A DNA stretch of 64,000 nt, taken from assembly GCF_001718315.1 (NCBI RefSeq), contig NZ_CP013362.1:1178001-1242000 (forward strand), written 5' to 3'. Positions within the stretch are counted from its first letter, which is position 1, and every line of letters starts with the position of its first letter. The notes beneath the pieces were generated by a model. It did no database searches. It saw nothing but the letters and a program-made list of their open reading frames with translations, and was not told where the DNA came from. Position numbers and translations under genes: made by a program. The stretch comes from Burkholderia diffusa (lineage in GTDB: Bacteria; Pseudomonadota; Gammaproteobacteria; Burkholderiales; Burkholderiaceae). Shown here piece by piece: positions 20,924 through 28,786 of the stretch.

Positions 20924-20978
20924 TTGACTTGTCGGGCAGAAACGGAAAGAATGTCTCACGTTTTCGAAACATCGTTTC
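20924..20978 (+). promoter_or_regulatory. Promoter and operator-like site of the small transcript
   Basis: TTGACT (20924-20929), a 17-bp spacer and AAGAAT (20947-20952) make a good sigma-70 promoter. Just downstream lies CGAAACATCGTTTCA (20965-20979), with GAAAC/GTTTC arms closely resembling the repeat beside the IclR-gene promoter. Confidence 0.6.
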
Positions 20979-21085
20979 AGGAGTTTAACCGGCAACGGTG
21001 TTTCGCGCAGTCTCTCAGGTTCTAGCACGGCCCTCGGAATGGCTAGAACTTTTTTAGCGCCACGGTCTCCGTGGCGCTTTTTTTT
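20959..21085 (+). ncRNA. Probable small noncoding RNA with two tandem terminators
   Basis: A strong promoter precedes a stretch of about 95-127 nt with no credible reading frame. It ends in two intrinsic terminators: GTTCTAG/CTAGAAC plus six T (21019-21055), and AGCGCCACGG/CCGTGGCGCT plus eight T (21056-21085). A GTG-started 19-codon frame (20998-21057) exists, but its only Shine-Dalgarno-like AGGAG is 14 bp away. No known RNA family was recognised. It lies in the 560-bp gap between the IclR and PhoX genes. The downstream phoX-type gene is on the opposite strand, so this is not a leader for a plus-strand coding gene. Confidence 0.5.
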
Positions 21086-21182
21086 GCCCGTCCGCCGGAC
21101 ACGTCAGGCCGTATTATCCCCCCATCGCTGAAATCGCCCGTTCGACCCGGCTCGTGCGCGCGTGGGTGCGCGCGGCGCACGC

Positions 21183-21217
21183 AAAAAAAAGCGCGATGCC
21201 CGCAATGGGCATCGCGC
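21183..21217 (-). terminator. Intrinsic terminator of the PhoX-type gene
   Basis: On the minus strand an 11-bp stem (GCGCGATGCCC / GGGCATCGCGC, 5-nt loop) is followed by eight T. It lies about 80 bp after the PhoX-type stop codon. Confidence 0.85.
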
Positions 21218-21297
21218 GTAAACCGGCGTGGAGCGCCGACGAATGAAACGTGAAGAAGAAAGCGGTGCCCGGGGTCACCGACGCCGGGCCAGTGAGC

Positions 21298-23256
21298 TCA
21301 GCCCTTCGCGAGCTTGATGCTGGTCGGCTCGGCCGTCAGGTAGCCGACGCTGGCGCCGAAGCGGTCCTTGTAGTTCGCGCGCACGAGCGGATCGAGCGTC
21401 GGCTTGACCTTGTCGTGCAGCGGCGACTCCCAGTCGCCCGCGTGCTGGAAGTTGCTCATGATGTACGTCCAGCCGTTGATCTCGTCGACCGCGTGCAGAC
21501 CCGTCGATTCGGCGCCGGCCGGGCACGACAGCACGCGCACGAGCGACTTCGTGTCGACGTTGTACGCCCACAGGAAGTTGTTCACGTGCATGCCCGAGTC
21601 TTCGCCGATGAAGAGCGTGCGCAGCTTCTCGGAGAACTTCAGGTTGTCCGGGTTCGCGATCTTGTCCGGATTCGCGAGGTTGCCGAGCGCATCGGCCGCG
21701 GCGAGGTCCTCGCCGACGAGCGCGGCCGGCGCGCTCATGTCGACGGGCACCCACTCGCTGTCGATCGCGCCGCCCGACGTGTCGCGTTGGCCGGCCTTCA
21801 GGTTCAGCGCGTAGACGGCGCCCGCGGCGATCTTCTTGTCCACCGCGACGTCGCGCGACACCGCATTGCCCTTGACCATCGACGTCTCGATCCGCGACAT
21901 CGCCGTGTAGACGATCTTGTCCTTCGCGTTGACCGTCGTGCCTTCGAGCTTCGTGAACGCCATGCTGCTGCCGATCAGCGCCGCGTAGCGGTGCGTCTCG
22001 AGGAACGCAGCCGCCTTTTCCATCCCGGGCTTCACGCGGATCCAGTTGAACTTGCCGCTGAAATGGATCTTCGTGTAGCTCGCGTCGTTCGGGTCGGTCG
22101 TCGTCAGGTCCATGATGTCCGACGCCTTCAGCGTGTTCGCGAGCGTCTCGATCTCGCTGCTCGTCGCGTGGCCGATGCGGATCCACGTGAGCGTCGCGCT
22201 GCCCGCGCCGGCGGACGACGTCTGCGTCCACTTCGCGACGTATAGCGTGCCGGCCGACAGGTCGGCCGCCTTGTCGGCGACGAACATGAACAGGCCGCCG
22301 TTGGTGGCGTCGTCACCCATCATCACCGTGCGCTGGTCCGGCATCACCTGGATCAGCTCGTGCGAGATGCGGCCGAGGCAGTAATGCTTCTTCACCGAGC
22401 CGGTGCCGTCCGGGTTCACCGTGATCTCGGGCAGGTGGCCGTAGTGATAGGGGTTCGCCGTCGTCTCGTCGCCGAACGTGTTCTTGCTGAATGCCTTGAA
22501 CTGCGCGTCGGTCGCGGCCTTCGTCGCGTCCGGCTCGTATTCCTCGCTCGACAGATGCGTGCCCCACGGCGACAGGCTCGCGCCACACGTGATCCACAGG
22601 CCGTGCGCCTTCGACGTATCGACGTTGTGATACTTGACGACCTTCAGCGCGCCGCTCGCCGGATCCTGGTCGAGAGTGATTACCGCGATCGGCGATGGCA
22701 ACTGGCCGTACTGCGACGCGCTCGCCTGGTCGCGCGTCGTGTATTCGAACTGAACGACCGCGAATACCGTGTTGCCCTTCACGCCGGCCACGTTCGCGTT
22801 CTTCAGCGTCAGCAGCGAACTGCCGTCCGGGCAGTCCGAATAGAACTGGCGCTCCTTGCCCGCCACCGAGCGATCGATGATCGGCTGGTTGTTGATGTCG
22901 TAGTAGCCGCCCGCGAGCGTCGTGCCGCCCTTGCCGTCCGGCACCATGTCGCCCGTCACGAAGAACGGGCGATACGCGAGCTTGAAGTTGCGCGACGAGC
23001 CGTCCGAGAACGACACCGATAGCGTCGAGCCGACCGTCGTCGTGGCCATCGCGGCCGCGTTGTCGAGCGTGGGCGCGGCCATGGCCGAGAACGCGGCCGA
23101 CGTGTATGCGGCGGCGGCCGGCGTCGCCGCCGGATTGTCGTCGCCGCCGCAGCCCGTCAGCAGGGCCGGCAGCGCGAGGCCGGAGAGGGGCAGCATGGGC
23201 GCGCCGGCAAGGATCTTCAAGGCCTGACGACGGGAAGCATTGGGCAACGCGGGCAT
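21298..23256 (-). CDS. PhoX-type (DUF839) alkaline phosphatase, Tat-exported
   Basis: 652 residues. The N-terminus has a twin-arginine motif (SRRQALKIL), a hydrophobic segment and a possible lipobox ending LLTGC at Cys36, so it may be a Tat-exported lipoprotein. The body is a PhoX/DUF839 beta-propeller-like phosphatase, with THLSSEEYEPD and DDATNGGLFMFVADKAADL typical of the family. PhoX enzymes release phosphate from esters using calcium and iron. No convincing Pho box was found in the 193 bp before the next gene. It is a single-gene unit. Confidence 0.85.
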   Translation of the reverse strand: MPALPNASRRQALKILAGAPMLPLSGLALPALLTGCGGDDNPAATPAAAAYTSAAFSAMAAPTLDNAAAMATTTVGSTLSVSFSDGSSRNFKLAYRPFFVTGDMVPDGKGGTTLAGGYYDINNQPIIDRSVAGKERQFYSDCPDGSSLLTLKNANVAGVKGNTVFAVVQFEYTTRDQASASQYGQLPSPIAVITLDQDPASGALKVVKYHNVDTSKAHGLWITCGASLSPWGTHLSSEEYEPDATKAATDAQFKAFSKNTFGDETTANPYHYGHLPEITVNPDGTGSVKKHYCLGRISHELIQVMPDQRTVMMGDDATNGGLFMFVADKAADLSAGTLYVAKWTQTSSAGAGSATLTWIRIGHATSSEIETLANTLKASDIMDLTTTDPNDASYTKIHFSGKFNWIRVKPGMEKAAAFLETHRYAALIGSSMAFTKLEGTTVNAKDKIVYTAMSRIETSMVKGNAVSRDVAVDKKIAAGAVYALNLKAGQRDTSGGAIDSEWVPVDMSAPAALVGEDLAAADALGNLANPDKIANPDNLKFSEKLRTLFIGEDSGMHVNNFLWAYNVDTKSLVRVLSCPAGAESTGLHAVDEINGWTYIMSNFQHAGDWESPLHDKVKPTLDPLVRANYKDRFGASVGYLTAEPTSIKLAKG

Positions 23257-23449
23257 GTGGAGTCCAGTTTCGAATGTTGGAAGAATGGCCTTGCGCGATG
23301 CAGGCGATCAGCAAGCACGACGAAGGCAAGTTGAAAACTGGACCGAAGTTTAGGGACGCTCGATGAAAGTTTTTTGAATTGAAAACGTAATGATGCGCCG
23401 GCTATCCGACAGGCGGGCTGCCGGACGCCGGTTGGACACGTATTTGCGC

Positions 23450-24643
23450 TCAGTCGCGCTCGGGCGTCGCCGAGATGCGGTGGATCGACAGGTCGGCGCC
23501 GTCGAACTCGGCTTCGCGTTCGAGGCGAAGGCCGACGGTCGCCTTCAGCGCGCCGTACACGAGCGTGCCGCCCGCGGTGGCGATCGCGATGCCGCCGAGC
23601 GTGCCGATGAGTTGCGATACGAACGACACGCCGCCGAGGCCGCCGAGGGCGGGTTGCCCGAACACGCCGGCCGCAATGCCGCCGAGCGCGCCGCACATCC
23701 CGTGCAGCGGCCACACGCCGAGCACGTCGTCGATGCGCCACTTGTTCTGCACGCAGGTGAACATCGCGACGAACAATGCGCCGGCGGCCGCCCCGGTGAC
23801 GAGCGCACCGATCGGGTGCATCACGTCGGAGCCCGCGCAGACCGCGACGAGCCCCGCGAGCGGGCCGTTGTAGGTGAAGCCCGGATCGTTGCGGCCGGCC
23901 ATCCACGCGGCGAGCGTGCCGCCGACCATCGCCATCAGCGAGTTCACGGCGACCAAGCCGCTGATCTTGTCGAGCGTTTGCGCGCTCATCACGTTGAAGC
24001 CGAACCAGCCGACCGCGAGCACCCACGCGCCGAGCGCGAGGAACGGGATGTTCGACGGCGGGTGCGCGGCGATCCGGCCGTCCTTCGCATAGCGGCCGTG
24101 CCGTGCGCCGAGCAGCAGCACGGCCGGCAGCGCGACCCAGCCGCCGAACGCATGCACGACGACCGAGCCCGCGAAATCGTGGAACGGCGCGCCGAACGCG
24201 TGCGTGAGCCAGCCCTGCACGCCAAAGCGCTCGTTCCATGCGATCCCTTCGAAGAACGGATAGATGAAGCCGACGATGATCAGCGTCGCGACGAGCTGCG
24301 GGTTGAATTTCGCGCGCTCGGCGATCCCGCCGGACACGATCGCGGGAATGGCCGCCGCGAACGTCAGCAGGAAGAAGAAGCGCACGAGCGCGTAGCCGCT
24401 GTGCTGCGACAGCGTGCCGATGTCGTCGAAGAACTCGACGCCGTACGCGATCGTGTAGCCGATGAAGAAGTACGCGAGCGTCGACACCGAGAAGTCGACC
24501 AGGATCTTCACGAGTGCGTTGACCTGGTTCTTCTTGCGGACCGTGCCGAGCTCGAGAAATGCAAAGCCCGCGTGCATCGCGAGCACCATGACGGCGCCGA
24601 TCAACAGGAACAGTGAGTCGACGCCGGATTTCAGACCATCCAT
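23450..24643 (-). CDS. amtB: Ammonium transporter, Amt family
   Basis: 397 residues with about eleven membrane helices; it begins MDGLKSGVDSLFLLIGAVMV. The twin conduction histidines lie in SVVVHAFGGWVALP and HGMCGALGGIAAG. It imports ammonium across the inner membrane. The ATG at 24643 has AAGGAAG just upstream. No glnK gene adjoins it in this window, although the family is usually regulated by GlnK binding. A sigma-54 promoter and NtrC-like sites lie upstream, so expression should rise on nitrogen limitation. Confidence 0.93.
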   Translation of the reverse strand: MDGLKSGVDSLFLLIGAVMVLAMHAGFAFLELGTVRKKNQVNALVKILVDFSVSTLAYFFIGYTIAYGVEFFDDIGTLSQHSGYALVRFFFLLTFAAAIPAIVSGGIAERAKFNPQLVATLIIVGFIYPFFEGIAWNERFGVQGWLTHAFGAPFHDFAGSVVVHAFGGWVALPAVLLLGARHGRYAKDGRIAAHPPSNIPFLALGAWVLAVGWFGFNVMSAQTLDKISGLVAVNSLMAMVGGTLAAWMAGRNDPGFTYNGPLAGLVAVCAGSDVMHPIGALVTGAAAGALFVAMFTCVQNKWRIDDVLGVWPLHGMCGALGGIAAGVFGQPALGGLGGVSFVSQLIGTLGGIAIATAGGTLVYGALKATVGLRLEREAEFDGADLSIHRISATPERD

Positions 24644-24678
24644 GCCGTGGCTTCCTTGCGCAAAAAACGGGCAAGGAA

Positions 24679-24694
24679 TGCAAATATCGAGCCA
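24679..24694 (-). promoter_or_regulatory. Sigma-54 promoter of the ammonium transporter gene
   Basis: The minus strand reads TGGCTCGATATTTGCA, matching TGGCACG-N4-TTGCW with exact GG-to-GC spacing. It ends 35 bp before the ATG; transcription would start near 24668. Confidence 0.75.
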
Positions 24695-24804
24695 ACTTGG
24701 TGAACGAGTGCGTGCAAGTGGTGCGGAAGGCCGCGTGGTGCGGCATGCCGACGATGCGTGCACGGTGGCGGGGCAACCCGAATATGGCGCGAAGCCGTGC
24801 TGAT

Positions 24805-24821
24805 TGCACGCGCATGGTGCG
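24805..24821. promoter_or_regulatory. NtrC-like binding site, proximal
   Basis: TGCACGCGCATGGTGCG differs little from the NtrC palindrome TGCACCA-N3-TGGTGCA. It sits about 110 bp upstream of the sigma-54 promoter. Confidence 0.6.
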
Positions 24822-24868
24822 GTGCGTGCAGGTGTGGTGCGTGCGATGCGCGGCGTGGTGCGCCGTGA

Positions 24869-24885
24869 TGCACCGGTCTGGCGCG
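24869..24885. promoter_or_regulatory. NtrC-like binding site, distal
   Basis: TGCACCGGTCTGGCGCG keeps one full half-site and most of the other. It lies 175 bp upstream of the sigma-54 promoter, abutting the end of the neighbouring gene. The 64-bp distance between the two sites is six helical turns. Confidence 0.5.
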
Positions 24886-25221
24886 TCAGCGGCGAGGGAA
24901 CAGCACGCGCGAGCGTCGCAGCCGTAGCGCGCAGACGCACCAGTAGGTCGCGACGGTGGTGAGCCCGAGCGCGGCAAATGCGAGCGCGGCGAAGCCCGCG
25001 TGCGACTGGCCGTCGCCGTCGGGGCCAAGGATGCCTTGCGCGACGATCAGCGCGGCCGTCCAGAAACCGATCACCGCCTGGGCGAGCAGGCGTGCGCACG
25101 CCACGCGGCGCGGGCGCCCGGCGGCGCGCAGGCGCGGCGCGGACGGCGAGCGAAGGCACAGGAACAGGGTGGCGGCGAGCGCGGCGGCCAGCGCGATGAA
25201 CCAGTCAATGAGGAAAGCCAT
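24886..25221 (-). CDS. Small hypothetical membrane protein
   Basis: 111 residues with three probable membrane helices (about 4-24, 45-65, 75-98), an Arg-rich loop between the first two and an Arg-rich C-terminus (RLRRSRVLFPRR). The ATG at 25221 starts directly at the first helix. It lies upstream of amtB on the same strand, but the NtrC/sigma-54 region separates them, so co-transcription is doubtful. I do not recognise a function. Confidence 0.65.
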   Translation of the reverse strand: MAFLIDWFIALAAALAATLFLCLRSPSAPRLRAAGRPRRVACARLLAQAVIGFWTAALIVAQGILGPDGDGQSHAGFAALAFAALGLTTVATYWCVCALRLRRSRVLFPRR

Positions 25222-25357
25222 GAAGGAACGGGAAGCAGACGGAGCGGACTGAAGCCTGCCCACTTTAGCTTCGGCACGCGTGCGATTGAATCAGACAAAT
25301 CCGAAATTGAAAGGCATTTTTAATCACGAGTCGTCATTGGCCTTGTTCCACAGGCGG

Positions 25358-25363
25358 TATCAT
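25358..25363 (+). promoter_or_regulatory. Possible -10 element for the lipoprotein gene
   Basis: TATCAT lies 52 bp before the lipoprotein ATG, with TTGGCC 15 bp upstream as a weak -35. Confidence 0.3.
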
Positions 25364-25414
25364 CGACGCTGGTTCAACCATTCAGGCCGTGCGGCGCACG
25401 GCCGGAGATCGCTG

Positions 25415-25843
25415 ATGAAGATGAAGATTCGGCCGGCGCGTCGCGTACCTGGGTCCATGCTGGCGGCCGCGGCCGTCGGTGCGGTGCTGTTGCTCGCAGG
25501 CTGCGAGAAATCCGGCACGCCGGCCACGCAACCCGATACGGCCGCGAGCGCGGCCGCCGATGCCGCGAACAGCGCGGCCAAGGCGCTCGACCAGGTGGCA
25601 AGCACCGTCAACCAGCAGATCAATGCCGCGAAGGCCGGCATCGCGAGCGCGGCCTCGGCGGTGCCGCCGCTGTCCGCGAGCGGCCTCGCGTCCGCCGCGC
25701 AGGCGCAGATCGATGCGGCCGCTTCAGCCGTCGTCGCGCATGCCGCATCGGAAGCCGGCGCGAAAATGGCGGAAGCCGGCAAGAAGCTGCAGCAGTGGAG
25801 CCAGCAGAACGCGTCGGGTGCAAAGCCGGCCAGCGGCGAGTAA
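25415..25843 (+). CDS. Alanine-rich putative lipoprotein
   Basis: 142 residues. A signal peptide ends in a lipobox (LLLAGCEKSG, Cys at about 29), indicating an acylated envelope protein. The mature part is strongly Ala-rich with periodic hydrophobics (AASAAADAANSAAKALDQVA), likely one or two long amphipathic helices resembling coiled-coil lipoproteins. The start at 25415 precedes the basic n-region; a second ATG two codons later is equally possible. It is transcribed alone. No specific function is recognised. Confidence 0.75.
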   Translation: MKMKIRPARRVPGSMLAAAAVGAVLLLAGCEKSGTPATQPDTAASAAADAANSAAKALDQVASTVNQQINAAKAGIASAASAVPPLSASGLASAAQAQIDAAASAVVAHAASEAGAKMAEAGKKLQQWSQQNASGAKPASGE

Positions 25844-25856
25844 GAGTCAGGGGCCC

Positions 25857-25892
25857 TTGCGAAATCCGCGAAATGTAATTATAGTGGTTACA
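25857..25892 (+). promoter_or_regulatory. Promoter of the Rrf2-type gene with overlapping operator
   Basis: TTGCGA (25857-25862), a 17-bp spacer and TATAGT (25880-25885) form the promoter. The inverted repeat TGTAA-N9-TTACA (25874-25892) overlaps the -10, so a bound repressor would block it. The same repeat with the same spacing precedes the NAD(P)-binding gene at 26533. Confidence 0.65.
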
Positions 25893-25940
25893 CATTGTCG
25901 CCGGCTGCCGTTCGGGCCGGCGTCATCGAGTGAGTGAGGA

Positions 25941-26396
25941 ATGAATACCAGCAGCCGGTTCGCGTTTGCCGTTCATGTGCTTGCCCTGCTGTCGATGCAG
26001 GAAGGTGCGCCGCTGTCGTCCGACATCATCGCGGGTAGCGTGAACACGAATCCGGCGCTGATTCGCCGTCTGCTGTCGATGCTCGCCGCCGCGGGGCTGA
26101 CCACGTCGCAGCTCGGCGCGGGCGGAGGCGCGCTGCTGGCGCGCGAGCCCGGCGAGATCACGCTGCTCGACGTGTATCGTGCGGTCGACGATGCGCAGTT
26201 GTTTGCGCTGCATCGCGAGGCGCCGAATCCCGCGTGTCTCGTCGGGCGGCACATCCAGGGCGTGCTGATCGACTATATCGGTGACGCGCAGCGCGCGATG
26301 GAAGCATCGCTTGCGACGCGCACGCTCGCGGACGTCACGGCCGACGTGCTCGAATCGGAGCAGCGCAGCCGGCCGGCGGGCAGCACGGGAGGCTGA
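25941..26396 (+). CDS. Rrf2-family transcriptional regulator
   Basis: 151 residues. The winged helix at the N-terminus (SRFAFAVHVLALLSMQEG...SVNTNPALIRRLLSMLAAAG) is typical of the YwnA-like branch of Rrf2. Only one cysteine (in NPACLVG) is present, so the [2Fe-2S] ligand set of IscR/NsrR is absent and a redox or electrophile sensor is more likely; that is inference. The start is fixed by the conserved N-terminus. A terminator follows, then a second copy of its apparent operator and an NAD(P)-binding protein gene, the likely target. Confidence 0.88.
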   Translation: MNTSSRFAFAVHVLALLSMQEGAPLSSDIIAGSVNTNPALIRRLLSMLAAAGLTTSQLGAGGGALLAREPGEITLLDVYRAVDDAQLFALHREAPNPACLVGRHIQGVLIDYIGDAQRAMEASLATRTLADVTADVLESEQRSRPAGSTGG

Positions 26397-26459
26397 TCGC
26401 GGGTAGCGGATGAAGCAGGGCAGGAGGCCGGGCGGCGCGCACGCGCGGCGACCGGCACG

Positions 26460-26483
26460 ACGGAGCGGTGCTCCGTTTTTTTT
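26460..26483 (+). terminator. Intrinsic terminator of the Rrf2-type gene
   Basis: A 7-bp stem ACGGAGC/GCTCCGT with loop GGT, followed by eight T. Confidence 0.85.
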
Positions 26484-26492
26484 GGCCTTATA

Positions 26493-26511
26493 TGTAATCG
26501 CCGAAGTTACT
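26493..26511 (+). promoter_or_regulatory. Second Rrf2-type operator candidate
   Basis: TGTAA-N9-TTACT, 22 bp before the ATG at 26533. It matches the repeat upstream of the Rrf2 gene in both half-sites (9 of 10 bases) and in spacing. Confidence 0.55.
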
Positions 26512-26532
26512 TTTTATTTTTGGAGAATCGAC

Positions 26533-27174
26533 ATGACGCAACGTATCTTGAACATCGCACTGTTCGGCGCCACCGGGATGATCGGCTCGCGCATCGCCGC
26601 GGAAGCCGTGCGCCGCGGCCATCGCGTGACCGCGCTGTCGCGCCACCCGGGCGCGGCCGGCGACGGCATCACCGCGAAGGCGGCGGACCTGTTCGATGCG
26701 GCCAGCATCGCGGCCGCGCTGCCGGGCCACGACGTCGTCGCGAGTGCGTACAGCCCGAAGCAGGAAGAGCCCGCGAAGATCGTCGCCGCGGCGAAGGCGC
26801 TGGTGGAAAGCACACGCCAGGCGGGCTTGAAGCGGCTCGTGGTGGTGGGCGGCGCCGGTTCGCTCGAAGTCGGGCCGGGCAAGCAGTTGGTCGACACCGA
26901 AGGTTTCCCGGACGCGTACAAGGCGGTCGCGCTCGCGCACCGCGATGCGCTCGATTATCTGAAAACGGTCACCGATCTCGACTGGACGTTCTTCGCGCCG
27001 GCGGCTCTGATCGCGCCGGGCGAGCGCACGGGCACGTTCCGCACGGGCGCGGGCAAGCTGATCGCGGACGCAGAGGGCAACAGCAGGATCTCGGCGGAAG
27101 ACTACGCGGTGGCGTTCGTCGATGCGCTCGAGCAGCACGGCTTCGTGCGCGAGATCGCGACGGTCGCGTATTGA
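26533..27174 (+). CDS. NAD(P)-binding NmrA-like protein
   Basis: 213-residue Rossmann protein with [19 protein letters not shown] as nucleotide loop. It is similar to YwnB/azoreductase-like atypical SDRs, with the family block [19 protein letters not shown]. The ATG at 26533 follows TGGAGAATCGAC. Its place behind an Rrf2 regulator with a shared operator parallels known regulator/reductase pairs that respond to quinones or other electrophiles; here that role is inferred only. It is a monocistronic unit ended by a strong hairpin. Confidence 0.87.
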   Translation: MTQRILNIALFGATGMIGSRIAAEAVRRGHRVTALSRHPGAAGDGITAKAADLFDAASIAAALPGHDVVASAYSPKQEEPAKIVAAAKALVESTRQAGLKRLVVVGGAGSLEVGPGKQLVDTEGFPDAYKAVALAHRDALDYLKTVTDLDWTFFAPAALIAPGERTGTFRTGAGKLIADAEGNSRISAEDYAVAFVDALEQHGFVREIATVAY

Positions 27175-27253
27175 TCGCTCTCACGGCAAGGCGGCGCATA
27201 CGTGCCGTATCTCGCCGTTAGCGACTGGCAGGCGGCGCAGCCGTAATGACTTC

Positions 27254-27289
27254 AGGCGATTCCACCTCGACGGGTGGAATCGCCTGTTT
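27254..27289 (+). terminator. Intrinsic terminator after the NAD(P)-binding gene
   Basis: A 13-bp stem (AGGCGATTCCACC / GGGTGGAATCGCCT) with a short loop, then GTTTCG. Confidence 0.7.
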
Positions 27290-27426
27290 CGTCTGGTGAG
27301 CCGATGATCGATGGACTGCCGCGCTCCGGACGCGTGCGTGGCGCGGATCGTTCCGTGCCCGATTGGTATTTATCCCGGTCGACGCCGCGCAGCGGTTTCC
27401 ATATTGTTCCCCGTCATGCAGGATGT

Positions 27427-27443
27427 ATAGAAAAAATTTCTAT
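27427..27443 (+). promoter_or_regulatory. AT-rich palindrome before the Lrp-type gene
   Basis: ATAGAAA-AAA-TTTCTAT, perfect 7-bp arms, 19-35 bp before the ATG at 27462. It is a likely autoregulatory site for the Lrp-type regulator. Confidence 0.5.
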
Positions 27444-27461
27444 CTACGAGGGACTGGGTAA

Positions 27462-27932
27462 ATGGATGCCATCGATCGCAAACTGCTGGAGCTGTTGCAG
27501 GCAGATGCCACATTGCCGATCGCGGAGCTCGCGCAGCGCGTGAACCTGTCGCAGACGCCGTGCTGGAAGCGCGTGCAGCGGCTCAAGGAAACCGGCGCGA
27601 TCCGCGCGCAGGTCGCGCTGTGCGATCCGCGCAAGCTCGGTGTCGGCACGACGGTGTTCGTCGCGATCCGCACCAACCAGCATACGGAGGAGTGGGCGCA
27701 GCGCTTCACGCAGGCCGTGCGCGACATGCCGGAAGTCGTCGAGGTCTACCGGATGAGCGGCGAGACCGACTATCTGCTGCGCGTCGTGGTGGCCGGCATC
27801 GACGATTACGATCGCGTGTACAAGCAACTGATCCGCGCGGTGCCGTTGTTCGACGTGAGCTCGTCGTTTGCGATGGAGCAGATCAAGTATTCGACTGCGT
27901 TGCCGGTGCGCGATCTGTCCGAGCCGGCCTAG
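27462..27932 (+). CDS. Lrp/AsnC-family transcriptional regulator
   Basis: 156 residues. The N-terminal helix-turn-helix (MDAIDRKLLELLQADATLPIAEL...SQTPCWKRVQRL) is followed by the RAM/AsnC effector domain (VVEVYRMSGETDYLLRVVVAGIDDYD). Members sense amino acids and form octamers; this one resembles small leucine-responsive-type local regulators. The start is the ATG giving the conserved MDxIDRKLL beginning. It is a stand-alone gene; its targets are not evident from the neighbours. Confidence 0.92.
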   Translation: MDAIDRKLLELLQADATLPIAELAQRVNLSQTPCWKRVQRLKETGAIRAQVALCDPRKLGVGTTVFVAIRTNQHTEEWAQRFTQAVRDMPEVVEVYRMSGETDYLLRVVVAGIDDYDRVYKQLIRAVPLFDVSSSFAMEQIKYSTALPVRDLSEPA

Positions 27933-28008
27933 CGCGGGATGGCGATGGATCGCGTTGGTGCGCAGGTGATACGCGTGTGCGCTGCCGATACGTGCCGTTG
28001 TCGCCTCG

Positions 28009-28782
28009 TCAGCGGCCGCGCGACAGCGCGCGTGCGCGTTCGTCCGCCAGCGCGTCGCGGCGCACGAACTCCGCGACGAACGGGCTGGCCGGATGGTGGT
28101 GCAGCGCGTAAGGCGTATCCCATTGCGCGAGTCGGCCGTCCTTCATCACGCCGATCCGGTCGGCGATCGCGAACGCTTCGGCCTGGTTGTGCGTGACGAG
28201 GATCGCGGTGTGACCCGTGCGCTTCAGGATGTCGCGCAGCTCGAACGCGAGACGCTCGCGTGTATCGACGTCGAGATTCGAGAACGGCTCGTCGAGCAGC
28301 AGCAGCTCCGGTGACGGCGCGAGCGCGCGGGCGAGGGCGACGCGCTGCTGCTGGCCGCCCGACAGTTCGTGCGGATACGCGCTGCCGGAAGCGGCGAGTC
28401 CGACGAGCTCGAGCATGTCGGCGACGCGCGCGCGTCGCTCGACCTTCGGCATCCGTCGCAGGCCGAACGCGACGTTGTCGGCCGCATTCAGGTGCGGGAA
28501 CAGCGCATAGTCCTGGAACATCATCCCGATGCGCCGCCGCTCGGGCGGCACGTCGAGCGACGGCGCCGCGACGGGCGTGCCGTCCAGCACGATGCGTCCC
28601 ATGCGCACGGGTTCGAAGCCCGCGATCGCGCGCAGCACGGTAGTCTTGCCGCAGCCCGATGCACCGAGCAGGCAACCGATGTCGCCGCGCGGCAGCGCGA
28701 GGCTCAGTCCGTCGACCGCCGTGCGGCGGCCGTGCGGCGTGTCATAGGCGACGCAGAGGTCGTCGAGTTCGAGCAGGTTCAC
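28009..28782 (-). CDS. Ferric iron ABC importer ATPase (FbpC/AfuC-like)
   Basis: 257 residues. Walker A (GASGCGKTT), signature (LSGGQQQRVALARAL), Walker B (LLLLDEPFSNLD) and the H-loop (ILVTHNQAEA) are all present. At 257 residues it is shorter than the 340-residue FbpC/PotA norm and so lacks most of the C-terminal regulatory (TOBE) domain. It is the third gene of the iron operon, 4 bp after the permease. It energises ferric iron import with the two genes upstream. Confidence 0.88.
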   Translation of the reverse strand: MNLLELDDLCVAYDTPHGRRTAVDGLSLALPRGDIGCLLGASGCGKTTVLRAIAGFEPVRMGRIVLDGTPVAAPSLDVPPERRRIGMMFQDYALFPHLNAADNVAFGLRRMPKVERRARVADMLELVGLAASGSAYPHELSGGQQQRVALARALAPSPELLLLDEPFSNLDVDTRERLAFELRDILKRTGHTAILVTHNQAEAFAIADRIGVMKDGRLAQWDTPYALHHHPASPFVAEFVRRDALADERARALSRGR

Positions 28783-28786
28783 GGTG

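Noticed and set aside
20998..21057. A 19-codon GTG-started frame inside the small RNA as a possible leader peptide
   Set aside because: The only Shine-Dalgarno-like AGGAG is 14 bp upstream, and the frame ends inside a terminator with no plus-strand gene to attenuate.
23257..23449. A Pho box upstream of the PhoX-type gene
   Set aside because: I looked for two CTGTCAT-like repeats at 11-bp spacing on the minus strand and found none convincing.
24700..24870. Many TGGTGCG words before amtB as a repeat array
   Set aside because: Most are single NtrC-like half-sites in irregular order; only two positions form a palindrome with correct spacing and were reported.
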